Positions 15,869 to 24,033 of a DNA stretch of 55,541 nt are shown here, one piece after another. Positions within the stretch are counted from its first letter, which is position 1, and the number at the start of each line of letters is the position of its first letter. Under the pieces are notes generated by a model. That model saw only the letters and a program-made list of their open reading frames with translations. It had not been told where the DNA came from and made no database searches. Source of the stretch: Desulfobacula sp. (GTDB lineage: Bacteria > Desulfobacterota > Desulfobacteria > Desulfobacterales > Desulfobacteraceae); NCBI GenBank assembly GCA_013792075.1, contig VMSR01000292.1, positions 1 through 55,541 of the forward strand. Direction: 5' to 3'. The position numbers and the translations under genes were made by a program.

Positions 15869-15914
15869 GGAAAAGAGGATGTGTTATTTTTAGCATGTCC
15901 TCTTTTCCATTTTT
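15869..15914 (+). terminator. Strong terminator of the Mu-like early operon
   Basis: GGAAAAGAGGA (15869-15879) pairs perfectly with TCCTCTTTTCC (15898-15908), an 11-bp stem followed by ATTTTTAT. It closes the rightward operon that begins at 6667 and marks the right border of recognisable phage genes. Because both stem arms carry A or T runs it may work in both directions. Confidence 0.8.
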
Positions 15915-16060
15915 ATGGGGCATAAACCAAATCCTTGCGGCTTGATTGTAGTTATCCCTTGACTGTTCAACCGATATCTGAAAAGACCTTTAATATCAAT
16001 TGTCTGACTTATTAGACTCTCTCAAATTACTATAACTTTATGGGTAAGGGGAGTATTCAA
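15915..16060. other. Spacer and promoter region of the CHAT gene
   Basis: About 145 bases with no gene. TTGACT at about 15958 might belong to a promoter, without a good -10 at the right distance. The right end of the Mu-like element could lie here if it does not include the CHAT genes; no TG/CA terminus is identifiable. Confidence 0.3.
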
Positions 16061-18730
16061 ATGCATATTCGAATTGATGCTGAAGTAAAAGATAATAAAC
16101 GAACCATTTTGTTTGAGGATATAGCCTCCCATCACGTTAATGAAGATCAATTAAAGCAACTTCTAAAGGACTCGGTCCACGGCAACTGGAAGGTTGATCC
16201 CAAAAGCGGTGCTGCCATAGGAGCAAGTCTTTACGACATATTGAACGGGAGTGGCGGTAAGCTGCAATCTCTGATTTCAGATGCCGGGCAAACAGGGGCA
16301 GAACTAAACCTCAATCTTGATATCCCTTATGGTCTTAATTCGTTGCCTTTTGAGCTTGTGAAGAATAATACATTCTTGCTTCATGAAAATAACCCTGTAA
16401 TACATATTATCCGTAAAGTTACAGACCGTAACCGGTACCAGCAACGGGAGCCCGAACCAAGATCTCTCAGGGTCCTTTTTGTTGCCTGCTCCCCAATCGA
16501 TTTACCTTACGACAGTGTTCTCAACTTTGAAAAAGAAGAGGATTTGATACAATCATCTGTTGAAAAACTCCCTGTTGACCTGACAATTGAGGATTCCGGT
16601 AATCTTGAAGGCATCAGGGAAGCCTTGATTGAGAATGAAATATTTGATGTCATTCATATTACCGGGCATTCAGGGCATGACCAGAAGCTTGGCCCTATTT
16701 TTTATATGGAAAGTGAGATAGGAGCACTTGAAAAAGTCACCCCTTCCATGCTTTGGGAGGCCCTTAGAGACAATCTTCCAAGAGTGTTGTTTCTTTCTGG
16801 ATGTTCCACCGGTAAAAGCAACAAAGTCAATGAGACAGAATTCTTTGCTTTTCAGATGGTCAAGCAGGGAATCTCAACCGTTTTAGGCTGGGGTCTGCCT
16901 GTGTCTGATACAGGTGCCACACGTTTAACAATAGAGCTTTATAAATATTTTGGTATGGGCAAAAGCATTGCCGAATCAGTGTCTTTGTCACGCCAGGCCA
17001 TGGCGGATTTTTATCATCCATGGCCTTTGCTAAGACTGTTTTCTGACAATTCCCCACTAAATGCCCTGATTGCCCGTGGGCAACCGATCCGGAGACGTCA
17101 CACAAGAAAACTTAAGTATAAAGTCCTTGAAGACAGTCAGGTGAAGGTTTTAGCAGACGGTTTTGTAGGACGGAGGCGTGAGATTCAAAAAGGTGTTAGA
17201 ATCCTGAGAGGTTTTGAGGATGAAGATGGCAATGCAAAATCAGGTTTGATTATTCGTGGCCCGGCTGGAATAGGAAAAAGTTGTCTTGCAGGCAAACTCA
17301 TTGAACGGTTCAAAGATAAAGAACTGATTGTCATTCACGGTGAATTAAAAGCCGCTGATCTTCTATTGAAACTAAAAAAGCTGTTTGATCGTAAGAGAAT
17401 TTTAGATGGCCTCCGGATATTGAAAGCTGAGCTTGAATTTAAAGATAAAATCAAAGACTTATTCAGTCATGTTTTTCCAGAATTACCCATTATGTTCTAT
17501 TTTGATGATTTTGAACAGAACCTTGTGCCCAAACAGGGTCGATATGAAATGGGACCTGGTATAATCCCGGTGCTAAGCCCTCTGCTTGAAGCCCTTGAAT
17601 GGAGTGAAGGCAAAACAAGCCTTATCATTACAAGTCGCTATCCCTTTATTTTAGAACATGATGGTGAAGATTTATATAACAAGCTTGGTGAAATCACATT
17701 GATGGCCTTCAGGGATGCTGATCTTAAAAAAAAGAATGCAGAGCTTCTCAGTATATTAAACAGTGACCATAAGGAAATGTATTTAGAGCTTGGTCATGGC
17801 AATCCGCGCCTTTTAGAATGGATTGAACTCATAGCAAAAGAAGAAGACAAGTACGATATTGATGCATTGAAAAAGGCCTGTGACAATCAAAATGAAGATT
17901 TTATCAAAGAATACATCACCGACATACTTGCAAGGACAGAAGGCACGGAATTTGAACTATTTATTCAAAAAGCATCCGTTTACAGAAAACCTGTAAAAGC
18001 ATCTGCTTTTAATACCTTTGGAGATGATGCACTCCTTGAAAAAGGCGTAGATCTGACACTGTTTGAAAAAGAAAAGGCAAGCGGCCATGAGGCCATTTAC
18101 TGGGTAATGCCAGTCATCAGGGAACAGCAATGGGCAAAAGTAGATGAAGACAGTCAACATGAAATGCATCAGGAAGCCCTTACCTTTTATGAACAACAAA
18201 TAGCAACTGACAAAGAGCCTGATTTAAACAATCTTGAAGAAGCCATCTTTCATGCCCTTGTTTCAAATAATATTAGAACAGCATGTAAATACAGCATTCG
18301 TTTAGGCTCACACCTTGACCAACTAGTTCTTTATCGTGATAGCTTAAAAATGCAATTAAGCGTTGCTGAAAAGATAACAGATAAAGTAATTGATGAAGCG
18401 ATAAGTGAAGAAGACGAAAATGTTGCTACCTTGTTAAACAATCTCGGAATGGCCTATAAAACCCTTGGGGAGACCACCAAGGCCATTGAATATTATGAAA
18501 AGGCTTTGCGGATAGACCTTAACGTCTTTGGGGATCAGCATCCTAAAGTTGCGATTCGTTACAACAATCTCGGAAGCGCCTATAAAACCCTTGGGGAGAC
18601 CACCAAGGCCATTGAATATTTTGAAAAGGCTTTGCGGATTTTTACAACAGTCTATGGGGAGAATCATCCTAACACAAAGACCGTAAATCAAAACCTTGAA
18701 ATAACAATTCAAGAAGCAAAAAAGGGATAA
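16061..18730 (+). CDS. CHAT protease - NTPase - TPR protein, candidate defence gene
   Basis: The start is taken as ATG 16061, because AAGGGGAG ends 7 bases before it; an ATG at 16040 is the alternative. The product has 889 residues. Residues about 135-330 form a CHAT (caspase-like) peptidase domain with 'HITGHSGHD' (H203) and 'LFLSGCSTG' (C248), both catalytic residues present. Residues about 365-600 form a STAND/NACHT-like NTPase: Walker A 'GPAGIGKS' (400-407) and 'MFYFDDFEQ' (Walker B, near 478-486). The C-terminal 90 residues are TPR repeats of the kinesin-light-chain type. Such proteins are regulated proteases that act in antiphage signalling. The TPR array is likely the sensor and the CHAT part the effector. 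It forms a pair with the next gene, 5 bases downstream. Confidence 0.85.
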   Translation: MHIRIDAEVKDNKRTILFEDIASHHVNEDQLKQLLKDSVHGNWKVDPKSGAAIGASLYDILNGSGGKLQSLISDAGQTGAELNLNLDIPYGLNSLPFELVKNNTFLLHENNPVIHIIRKVTDRNRYQQREPEPRSLRVLFVACSPIDLPYDSVLNFEKEEDLIQSSVEKLPVDLTIEDSGNLEGIREALIENEIFDVIHITGHSGHDQKLGPIFYMESEIGALEKVTPSMLWEALRDNLPRVLFLSGCSTGKSNKVNETEFFAFQMVKQGISTVLGWGLPVSDTGATRLTIELYKYFGMGKSIAESVSLSRQAMADFYHPWPLLRLFSDNSPLNALIARGQPIRRRHTRKLKYKVLEDSQVKVLADGFVGRRREIQKGVRILRGFEDEDGNAKSGLIIRGPAGIGKSCLAGKLIERFKDKELIVIHGELKAADLLLKLKKLFDRKRILDGLRILKAELEFKDKIKDLFSHVFPELPIMFYFDDFEQNLVPKQGRYEMGPGIIPVLSPLLEALEWSEGKTSLIITSRYPFILEHDGEDLYNKLGEITLMAFRDADLKKKNAELLSILNSDHKEMYLELGHGNPRLLEWIELIAKEEDKYDIDALKKACDNQNEDFIKEYITDILARTEGTEFELFIQKASVYRKPVKASAFNTFGDDALLEKGVDLTLFEKEKASGHEAIYWVMPVIREQQWAKVDEDSQHEMHQEALTFYEQQIATDKEPDLNNLEEAIFHALVSNNIRTACKYSIRLGSHLDQLVLYRDSLKMQLSVAEKITDKVIDEAISEEDENVATLLNNLGMAYKTLGETTKAIEYYEKALRIDLNVFGDQHPKVAIRYNNLGSAYKTLGETTKAIEYFEKALRIFTTVYGENHPNTKTVNQNLEITIQEAKKG
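18437..18639 (+). repeat. Tandem 126-bp TPR-encoding repeat
   Basis: Bases 18437-18513 and 18563-18639 are copies of the same 77-bp stretch, offset by 126 bases (42 codons), with 74 of 77 identical. Protein TPR repeats normally diverge at the DNA level, so this reflects recent duplication, and recombination could add or remove units. It lies at the sensing end of the CHAT/TPR protein. Confidence 0.85.
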
Positions 18731-18735
18731 ATAGA

Positions 18736-19074
18736 ATGAAAAACAAAACATACTTGGATGAATTTATTATTTCATGTCTGGAAGAAAATGATGATCAATC
18801 TGAACAAACAAATGAAAAATTTATTGGATGGGAAAGTCTTATTACAATTTTAGTCTATCAAGGATTTTTAATTCTATTACCTGAATTAAAAGAATGGCTA
18901 AAGCTTGGAGCCGTTGCAATTGTTTTGAAGCGTAAAGGATTAGAAAAAAAGCTTATTGAATATGCAGAAAAAAAAGAACTCGACTTCCCCCAGGCAGAAA
19001 AAGCAGCTGCTTGTGTTTCTAAAAGACTTGATGAAGAAACACTGAAAAACATTGTTGAAGCGTTAGATAAATGA
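18736..19074 (+). CDS. Small membrane-associated partner of the CHAT protein
   Basis: 112 residues, not a named family. An acidic N-terminus (about 1-30) is followed by a hydrophobic stretch 'LITILVYQGFLILLPELKEWL' (about 35-56), then an amphipathic helix and a lysine-rich segment 'VLKRKGLEKKLIEYAEKKEL', and a helical tail. The single membrane helix next to a basic helix could make it a pore-forming or protease-activated substrate of the CHAT protein. It begins 5 bases after the CHAT gene's stop and shares its AT-rich composition, so the two should form one operon. Function is inferred from context only. Confidence 0.55.
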   Translation: MKNKTYLDEFIISCLEENDDQSEQTNEKFIGWESLITILVYQGFLILLPELKEWLKLGAVAIVLKRKGLEKKLIEYAEKKELDFPQAEKAAACVSKRLDEETLKNIVEALDK

Positions 19075-19231
19075 TGTCTGTATTTCCTACATCGGAGAGC
19101 ATAAAAAAATAATATTTTTCAAAAATCTGAGTTTATTTGCTCAAATTCCTTAGATTACGTGCCGCGTTACATTTGGGGCAAAAAAATTCTTATCCTGACA
19201 GATTCATAGCCTGCTAAAAGGAGAAACAATT

Positions 19232-19775
19232 ATGAAACGAGCTGCCTTTATTCTTTACACACTTGTTTGCCTTGCATTGGGAAGCCTGCTTTTTCAAGAT
19301 AACAGTAGCGCCGGTGGAGGTTTTAGCACCCAGTATTACTCGGCCTATGAATTGGGAACACCTCCTGGGGGTGGGTATCTCTCATGTCTGGGTGTGTCTT
19401 TTAAAAATGGAGTTACCAAGAACGACATCATTATCGATTGGAAAAGTAATGAAAATTTTATCATTTATATCAAAGACTGAGTGATAGTTCCTGCTAATAG
19501 CGTTTATTCTTCAAGTGGGACTCAAAGAAGTAAGGCCACAGCTTAAGACACAATAAGATTCCCTTTCAGACTTTTGCCAATGGTGCAATCGAATCCACCT
19601 TTTCTGAGCGGATTCACAGAGTTTAAAAGCCATAGACAAAACCGTCTTAGATGAAAAGCAATTCCTAACCTTTGCAGTTCTCAATCTTACGGTGGCGAAT
19701 GTTGATTCTATTAGGGTTACAGCGGCAGCGGATGGACCAGCGATTATTTGGGCAACTATTCAGAGCGTGTCATGA
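19232..19775 (+). pseudogene. Decayed gene for a small secreted protein
   Basis: A good ribosome site (AAAAGGAG) and ATG at 19232 begin a signal peptide ('ILYTLVCLALGSLLF') followed by 'FSTQYYSAYELGTPPGGGY', closing with TGA at 19478. Coherent protein pieces then appear in other frames: 'VIVPANSVYSSSGTQ' (from 19481), 'TFANGAIESTFSERIHRV' (about 19570) and 'DKTVLDEKQFLTFAVLNLTV' continuing to 'AIIWATIQSVS' (ending 19775). Together these look like one secreted protein of about 170 residues broken by at least three frame changes. Alternatively the first 82 residues are a real small secreted protein. No family recognised. Confidence 0.5.
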
Positions 19776-20032
19776 AGAGAGGATCAATGTATCCTTCATG
19801 GCTTCCCTGGAAAAGATCATGCAATTGGCTTTGGGTGCCATGCGCCGGATTATTGGTCGTTTTCCCCATTCATATGTGCAATGAAAAACAGTTCTCTTGG
19901 GAATCCTGCATTAATAATAATTCTGCTTTACAACCTGGATTTGAGACGATACTGATAATTTGCATATTTTAATCAATGATCGAAGTTATATATGCACAAA
20001 GGTAATAAAAGAGTAATTGAGAGGTTAATTGA
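19776..20032. other. Intergenic, no recognised gene
   Basis: Open frames here (for example 19748-19972) have no recognisable features and overlap one another. It contains the upstream region of the transglycosylase gene with a GAGAGG ribosome site. Nothing else seen. Confidence 0.45.
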
Positions 20033-21250
20033 ATGAAATTTTGGTTGAAACCGGCGCTATTGTTTTTCCCGTTGGTAATTTTGAGTGGATTGCTATGTTT
20101 TACGGCCCGGGCTGCCGAAAATAAAGCTTTTGCACAATGGCTTGCCGCGTTCTACCCCAAAGCGCATGAACAGGGGATCAGCCGGGCGATCTGGGAAACT
20201 GCTTTTGCCGGGGTGGTGGAACCTTACTCGGAAGTCCTTGCCAAAGCGAATTATCAACCCGAGTTTACCACCGAGATCTGGGATTATCTGGATATCCGGG
20301 TGAATCCACTGTCCGTTGCCAAGGGCGAAAAAATGGATAGATATTACGACCAGACGCTTGCTGAGGTGGAAAAAAAATTTGGTGTCGAAAAATCGGTTCT
20401 GCTGGCCATCTGGTCTATGGAATCAGACTTCGGCGCCATCTTCGACAAGCCGGACCGCCTGTTTTATGTTCCCCGGGCCCTTGCTACCCTTGCCTATGGT
20501 GACCCTAAAAGACAAAAATTTGCCAGGACTCAGCTGGTTGCCGCACTTAAGATCCTGCAGGCCGGGGATGTCCAAAAAGAGCAGCTGACCGGTTCCTGGG
20601 CCGGTGCTATGGGCCACACCCAGTTTATTCCCACCAGCTATCTGGCCTATGGCGTTGATATGGACGGGAATGGCCGTCGGGATATCTGGACCTCCATCCC
20701 CGATGCTTTAGCCACCGCCGCCAACCTGCTGCATAAAAACGGGTGGAGAACCGGCAATACCTGGGGCTACGAAGTAGTTCTGCCGGCATCCGGCGAACAG
20801 TTTAACGAGCAGACGAAAACCTTGGCTGCGTGGCAAAAACTCGGTTTTAAGCGGCCGGACGGGAAGGATTATGGTTCTGCCGATCAGAAGGCGGTGCTGA
20901 AACTTCTTGCCGGACCACGAGGGCCGGCCTTTCTAATGATGAAGAATTTTTTCGTCCTGAAACGCTATAACAATTCTGATTTCTATGCCCTTGCCGTGGG
21001 GCTTCTTGCCGACCGGCTGGCAGGAGCGGGCGGTTTGGTTGGCTCCTGGCCGAAACCTCCCGGTTCGCTCGATATCGAGGACAAGATTGAACTGCAGACA
21101 AAATTGCAGGAAAAAGGTTTTTATGCTGGAGAAATTGATGGGAATCTGGGGGATGGAACCAAAGCTGCGATCAGACAGTTTCAGATCCAGGCCGGACTGG
21201 CCGAAGATGGTACCCCATCCCACGATCTTCTTCAGGCCCTGCGTAAATGA
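20033..21250 (+). CDS. MltB-type lytic murein transglycosylase with PG-binding domain
   Basis: 405 residues. An N-terminal signal peptide (about 1-28, cleavage likely after 'TARA') targets it to the periplasm. The catalytic Glu is E130 in 'AIWSMESDFG', followed by 'FARTQLVAALKILQAGD', 'GSWAGAMGHTQFIPTSYLAY' and 'VDMDGNGRRDIWTSIPDALA', all MltB/SLT_2 hallmarks. The C-terminal 60 residues ('LQEKGFYAGEIDGNLGDGTKAA' in parts) form a PG_binding_1 domain. It cleaves the glycan strand of peptidoglycan with anhydro product formation. No lipobox, so soluble rather than lipoprotein. Single gene. Confidence 0.92.
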   Translation: MKFWLKPALLFFPLVILSGLLCFTARAAENKAFAQWLAAFYPKAHEQGISRAIWETAFAGVVEPYSEVLAKANYQPEFTTEIWDYLDIRVNPLSVAKGEKMDRYYDQTLAEVEKKFGVEKSVLLAIWSMESDFGAIFDKPDRLFYVPRALATLAYGDPKRQKFARTQLVAALKILQAGDVQKEQLTGSWAGAMGHTQFIPTSYLAYGVDMDGNGRRDIWTSIPDALATAANLLHKNGWRTGNTWGYEVVLPASGEQFNEQTKTLAAWQKLGFKRPDGKDYGSADQKAVLKLLAGPRGPAFLMMKNFFVLKRYNNSDFYALAVGLLADRLAGAGGLVGSWPKPPGSLDIEDKIELQTKLQEKGFYAGEIDGNLGDGTKAAIRQFQIQAGLAEDGTPSHDLLQALRK

Positions 21251-21498
21251 TAGCGTCATAAAAACAACCAACGGTTGAGATAGTTAAGGCTACCAAAACT
21301 ATTGGGAACGATAATTCGAGCAACGGCAAGTTTCATAACTTCCATCCAGTCAACTTAATAATTATTTTCTTTGATATTGGGGAAATAAATTGCTTTTTTA
21401 AATCGAGTCCTTATTTTTAATGTATAAAGCAAGATTTTTTTATGCGCATAATTAAACGCTGTCAGATCTTTAAACAGTATAAAATAAAGGAGATCGTC

Positions 21499-21708
21499 AT
21501 GAGAGCAACAAAATGTGTCCCTCAAAAAATATCTAAATTATTACTGGGTTCATTACTGCTGGCTGCAGCCGCCGGTCTTATTGTTATCGGGATCACCCTG
21601 CTTCCTGTTATCGGGTTTGTACTGGCCGTACCTGTCATAGTCCTGGCAATTTATGTTTTACGGCTTCATTTAAGTGACCAGTGTGAGATAGACTTTCCAG
21701 AAAAATAA
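21499..21708 (+). CDS. Small two-helix membrane protein
   Basis: Start at ATG 21499 with AAAGGAG eight bases upstream; the frame extends back to 21442 but that part is basic and non-coding in style. The 69 residues contain two hydrophobic helices ('LLLGSLLLAAAAGLIVIGITL' region and 'VIGFVLAVPVIVLAIYVL') and an acidic tail with one Cys. No family recognised. Confidence 0.6.
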   Translation: MRATKCVPQKISKLLLGSLLLAAAAGLIVIGITLLPVIGFVLAVPVIVLAIYVLRLHLSDQCEIDFPEK

Positions 21709-22107
21709 CTTTTTCGCTAAAAGATAGAATAACAGGTTTTTTGAAACGATTTTTTAAAAAACCGGTTGCTTATAGGTTAAGTGCTTGATGTTGTTCCAGT
21801 TCCCAGCAGAGGGTTCGAAGACTTAGCCATTACTGGAACAAAGACAGGGGATTCCGTGTCAAAAAGTGGGAAGTCCTAATGGATTTTCTCGATAACGACT
21901 TTGATATTATTCTTTCCATCCGTATTGAGAGAGAACTTGACCAATGCTTGGGCGGCCTGACCTGGTCTTTGAAATTGGAATTCCAAGGTTATCCAGCCCC
22001 CCATTGACCGGCCGGGTTGTGGGTAAAATTATCATTCAAACTTTATAGCCGATTATTATCAAAATTCCTGGAATTTTTCAAAGATCTTAACGCACTGAAA
22101 TAAGGAT
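21709..22107. other. Intergenic; possible short leftward reading frame
   Basis: About 400 bases without a recognisable gene. On the minus strand 22004-21876 encodes a coherent 42-residue stretch starting MGGWITLEF and ending VVIEKIH; without ribosome site and with a stop just upstream it is more likely a gene remnant than a gene. 'Coherent' here is a judgement of amino-acid texture only. Confidence 0.3.
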
Positions 22108-22175
22108 GAGAAAAACCTGGTAATATTTGACCTCTGGTCATATATGGTCAAATATTGCCGGGTTTTTTTGCTCTC
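22108..22175 (+). terminator. Long hairpin terminator
   Basis: The arms 22111-22132 and 22146-22168 pair over about 22 bp with two G-U pairs, the loop is 13 bases and a run of seven T (22162-22168) lies in the right arm, with outer GAG/CTC pairing further. It should stop transcripts coming from either side. It lies 190 bp before the envelope protein gene at 22366 and 400 bp beyond the small membrane protein, so may end an unannotated RNA. Confidence 0.75.
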
Positions 22176-22365
22176 AACTTCACCCCCATAAGCAAAAACG
22201 ATATCAATATCAATTGGTTTAGTGAAACGAACCGAACCTTTGCCAGCTGGCACATATATTGATAATCAAAAGAAAACGGCGTGCGATTCGGTTATTGACA
22301 TTCGGTGACGGATATACTGCAACACCAGTTGGTGATCAGCAGAATCGCCAAATCAAGGAGATACT

Positions 22366-23901
22366 ATGCTAAGCAGTCTATTTTTTCGAAAAGGTCTTAT
22401 TATTTTTCTATTGATAGGAGTTTCATTGTTTCTACAATCCGGGCTGACCTCAGCTGCAAACGGGTCCAATGGAAACGATGAAGGGGTGGAAGTGCTGATG
22501 CGCGGACCGATCCACGAGGCTTTTGCGGAGGTGAGTGTGGATGAGACACAGCAAGAGGCAGTTACCTCTCGCAGCGTACCGGACCCGATAAATGAAATCC
22601 CCCCCGATTTTCGCCCTGAAGGAGATCAGATTGAATGGATTCCGGGATACTGGAGTTGGGACGAAGACCAGGATGATTTCATTTGGGTGAGTGGTGTGTG
22701 GCGGGATGTACCACCTGGCCGCCAATGGATTCCCGGTTACTGGATGTCAGTTGAAGGCGGCAACCAATATATCTCAGGCTTTTGGACTGACACAAATCAG
22801 AAGGAAACAATATACCTGCCACCGCCTCCAAAACCGCTTGAAGCGGGTCCGAGTTCACCGGCAATGACACCAAATCATGGATGGGTGGATGGTAATTGGG
22901 TCTGGCATCACGATCGCTATGCCTGGCGAGCGGGGTATTGGGTCGAGCAAAGCCCCGACATGGTCTGGGTCCCCGCTCACTATGTGTGGTCGCCAAGAGG
23001 CTACATTTTTATAATGGGTTACTGGGACTATCAGCTTCCCCATCGTGGTGTAATGTTTGCGCCGCTCTATTATAAGCAACCAACCTACAGAAACCATGGC
23101 TACTATTATACTCCGAGCATTGTTCTGAATATCGATGCCATTTTCCTGTCTCTCTTCATCCGGAGGGGTTCCCACCACTACTATTTTGGTGACTACCATG
23201 ACCATCGATACGAAAAACGTGGGTTCTACCCTTGGTATTCTAAGCACGCCACGAGGTATGGATATGATCCCTATTACAGGAGCTACCGCTCGTACCAACT
23301 GCGTCACGATGGAAATTGGGAGAAAAACTATCACCAGCAATTTCAGTATCGCCGCGACCATAAAGAAGCACGGCCGCAACAAAATTACAGGCTGCAGCCG
23401 GAGCATAATTTCGATCAGTCCCGTGGCTTGAAAAATCATATGATCGGCAGGCGTCTCACCGATGTTGTGAAACAAAAGGATCAGCCTGTGCAGTTTAAAC
23501 GGTTGAAACCAGATCAGAAAAAGGAGTTCCAATCTCAGGATCAAAAATTGAAAAAGCTTCAGGTCGAACGTAGGAAAGTCGAGAGGGCACCGGTCAAAGA
23601 AGGAAAGTCTTGGAAACCCACTGATATCAAAAAGCCTGTGAGACTGAAAATGCCTGTGTCTCCAATCAAGGCAAATCCCGAGAGAAGACCGGTTTTTGAG
23701 AGGTCCAAGGGGAAACCTCAAGAGAACCAACGCGTCAAACCGCAGGATCAAACTGAAAATCGACCCCAGGCTGAACAGCCGGAAAGACAACGCCTGAAGC
23801 GACAGGAGCAACCCCAAAAACAGCATCAGGATAAACCCCAAAGAAAGAAGCAGCTGAATCCACAGGATCAAATTAAAGAACAACCTCCAGCTAATGAATA
23901 G
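22366..23901 (+). CDS. Envelope protein with WXXGXW repeats
   Basis: 511 residues. Signal peptide about 1-30. Residues about 90-225 hold repeated aromatic motifs of the WXXGXW type: 'WIPGYWSWDED', 'WVSGVWRD', 'WIPGYW', 'YISGFW', 'WVDGNWVW', 'WRAGYW', 'WVPAHYVW' and 'FIMGYW', about eight units, a pattern known from envelope beta-rich proteins (YXWXXGXW-type). Residues 235-330 are Tyr/His rich ('YYYTP', 'HHYYFGDYHDHRYE'). The last 170 residues are a Lys/Arg/Gln/Pro low-complexity tail, 'PQDQ' and 'RLKRQEQPQ' motifs. It is probably periplasmic or surface-attached; the role is unknown. Confidence 0.75.
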   Translation: MLSSLFFRKGLIIFLLIGVSLFLQSGLTSAANGSNGNDEGVEVLMRGPIHEAFAEVSVDETQQEAVTSRSVPDPINEIPPDFRPEGDQIEWIPGYWSWDEDQDDFIWVSGVWRDVPPGRQWIPGYWMSVEGGNQYISGFWTDTNQKETIYLPPPPKPLEAGPSSPAMTPNHGWVDGNWVWHHDRYAWRAGYWVEQSPDMVWVPAHYVWSPRGYIFIMGYWDYQLPHRGVMFAPLYYKQPTYRNHGYYYTPSIVLNIDAIFLSLFIRRGSHHYYFGDYHDHRYEKRGFYPWYSKHATRYGYDPYYRSYRSYQLRHDGNWEKNYHQQFQYRRDHKEARPQQNYRLQPEHNFDQSRGLKNHMIGRRLTDVVKQKDQPVQFKRLKPDQKKEFQSQDQKLKKLQVERRKVERAPVKEGKSWKPTDIKKPVRLKMPVSPIKANPERRPVFERSKGKPQENQRVKPQDQTENRPQAEQPERQRLKRQEQPQKQHQDKPQRKKQLNPQDQIKEQPPANE

Positions 23902-23914
23902 AAAAATAGAAAAC

Positions 23915-23942
23915 CCCCCTGAACAAAAATTTGTTCAGGGGG
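23915..23942 (-). terminator. Terminator shared by converging genes
   Basis: CCCCCTGAACAAA (23915-23927) pairs with TTTGTTCAGGGGG (23930-23942): 13 perfect base pairs with a two-base loop (likely opening to more). On the minus strand it is followed by TTTTCTATTTTT, a good terminator for the diguanylate cyclase gene; on the plus strand the tail is weaker. Confidence 0.85.
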
Positions 23943-24033
23943 CTTGCATCCTCAATATTTGCTGGTTTCCTTGACAAAAGCCATTAAACTTTTGTCGCTT
24001 AGGTAAACGGAATAGTCTTATTTTCCAAGCCCC

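Larger units (their letters stand above)
5631..15914 (+). mobile_element. Mu-like transposable prophage early region, no late genes
   Basis: Gene order is that of a Mu-like element: leftward repressor, operator region, small regulators, DDE transposase, MuB-like ATPase, GemA, DUF3164, ASCH and Mor. Terminase, portal, head, tail and lysis genes are all missing; immediately beyond the terminator come genes of unlike composition. Either the phage was truncated or the unit is a Mu-like transposon whose right end lies further on and encloses cargo. The exact ends could not be identified by eye, so the coordinates give only the gene-bearing part. Confidence 0.8.

Noticed and set aside
21805-21830. 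GGTTCGAAGAC resembling a tRNA T-loop
   Set aside because: No acceptor, D or anticodon stems could be built around it.
22855-23883. Minus-strand frame of 342 codons
   Set aside because: Antisense shadow of the WXXGXW protein gene; Leu/Phe-rich low-complexity end mirrors the Lys/Gln tail.
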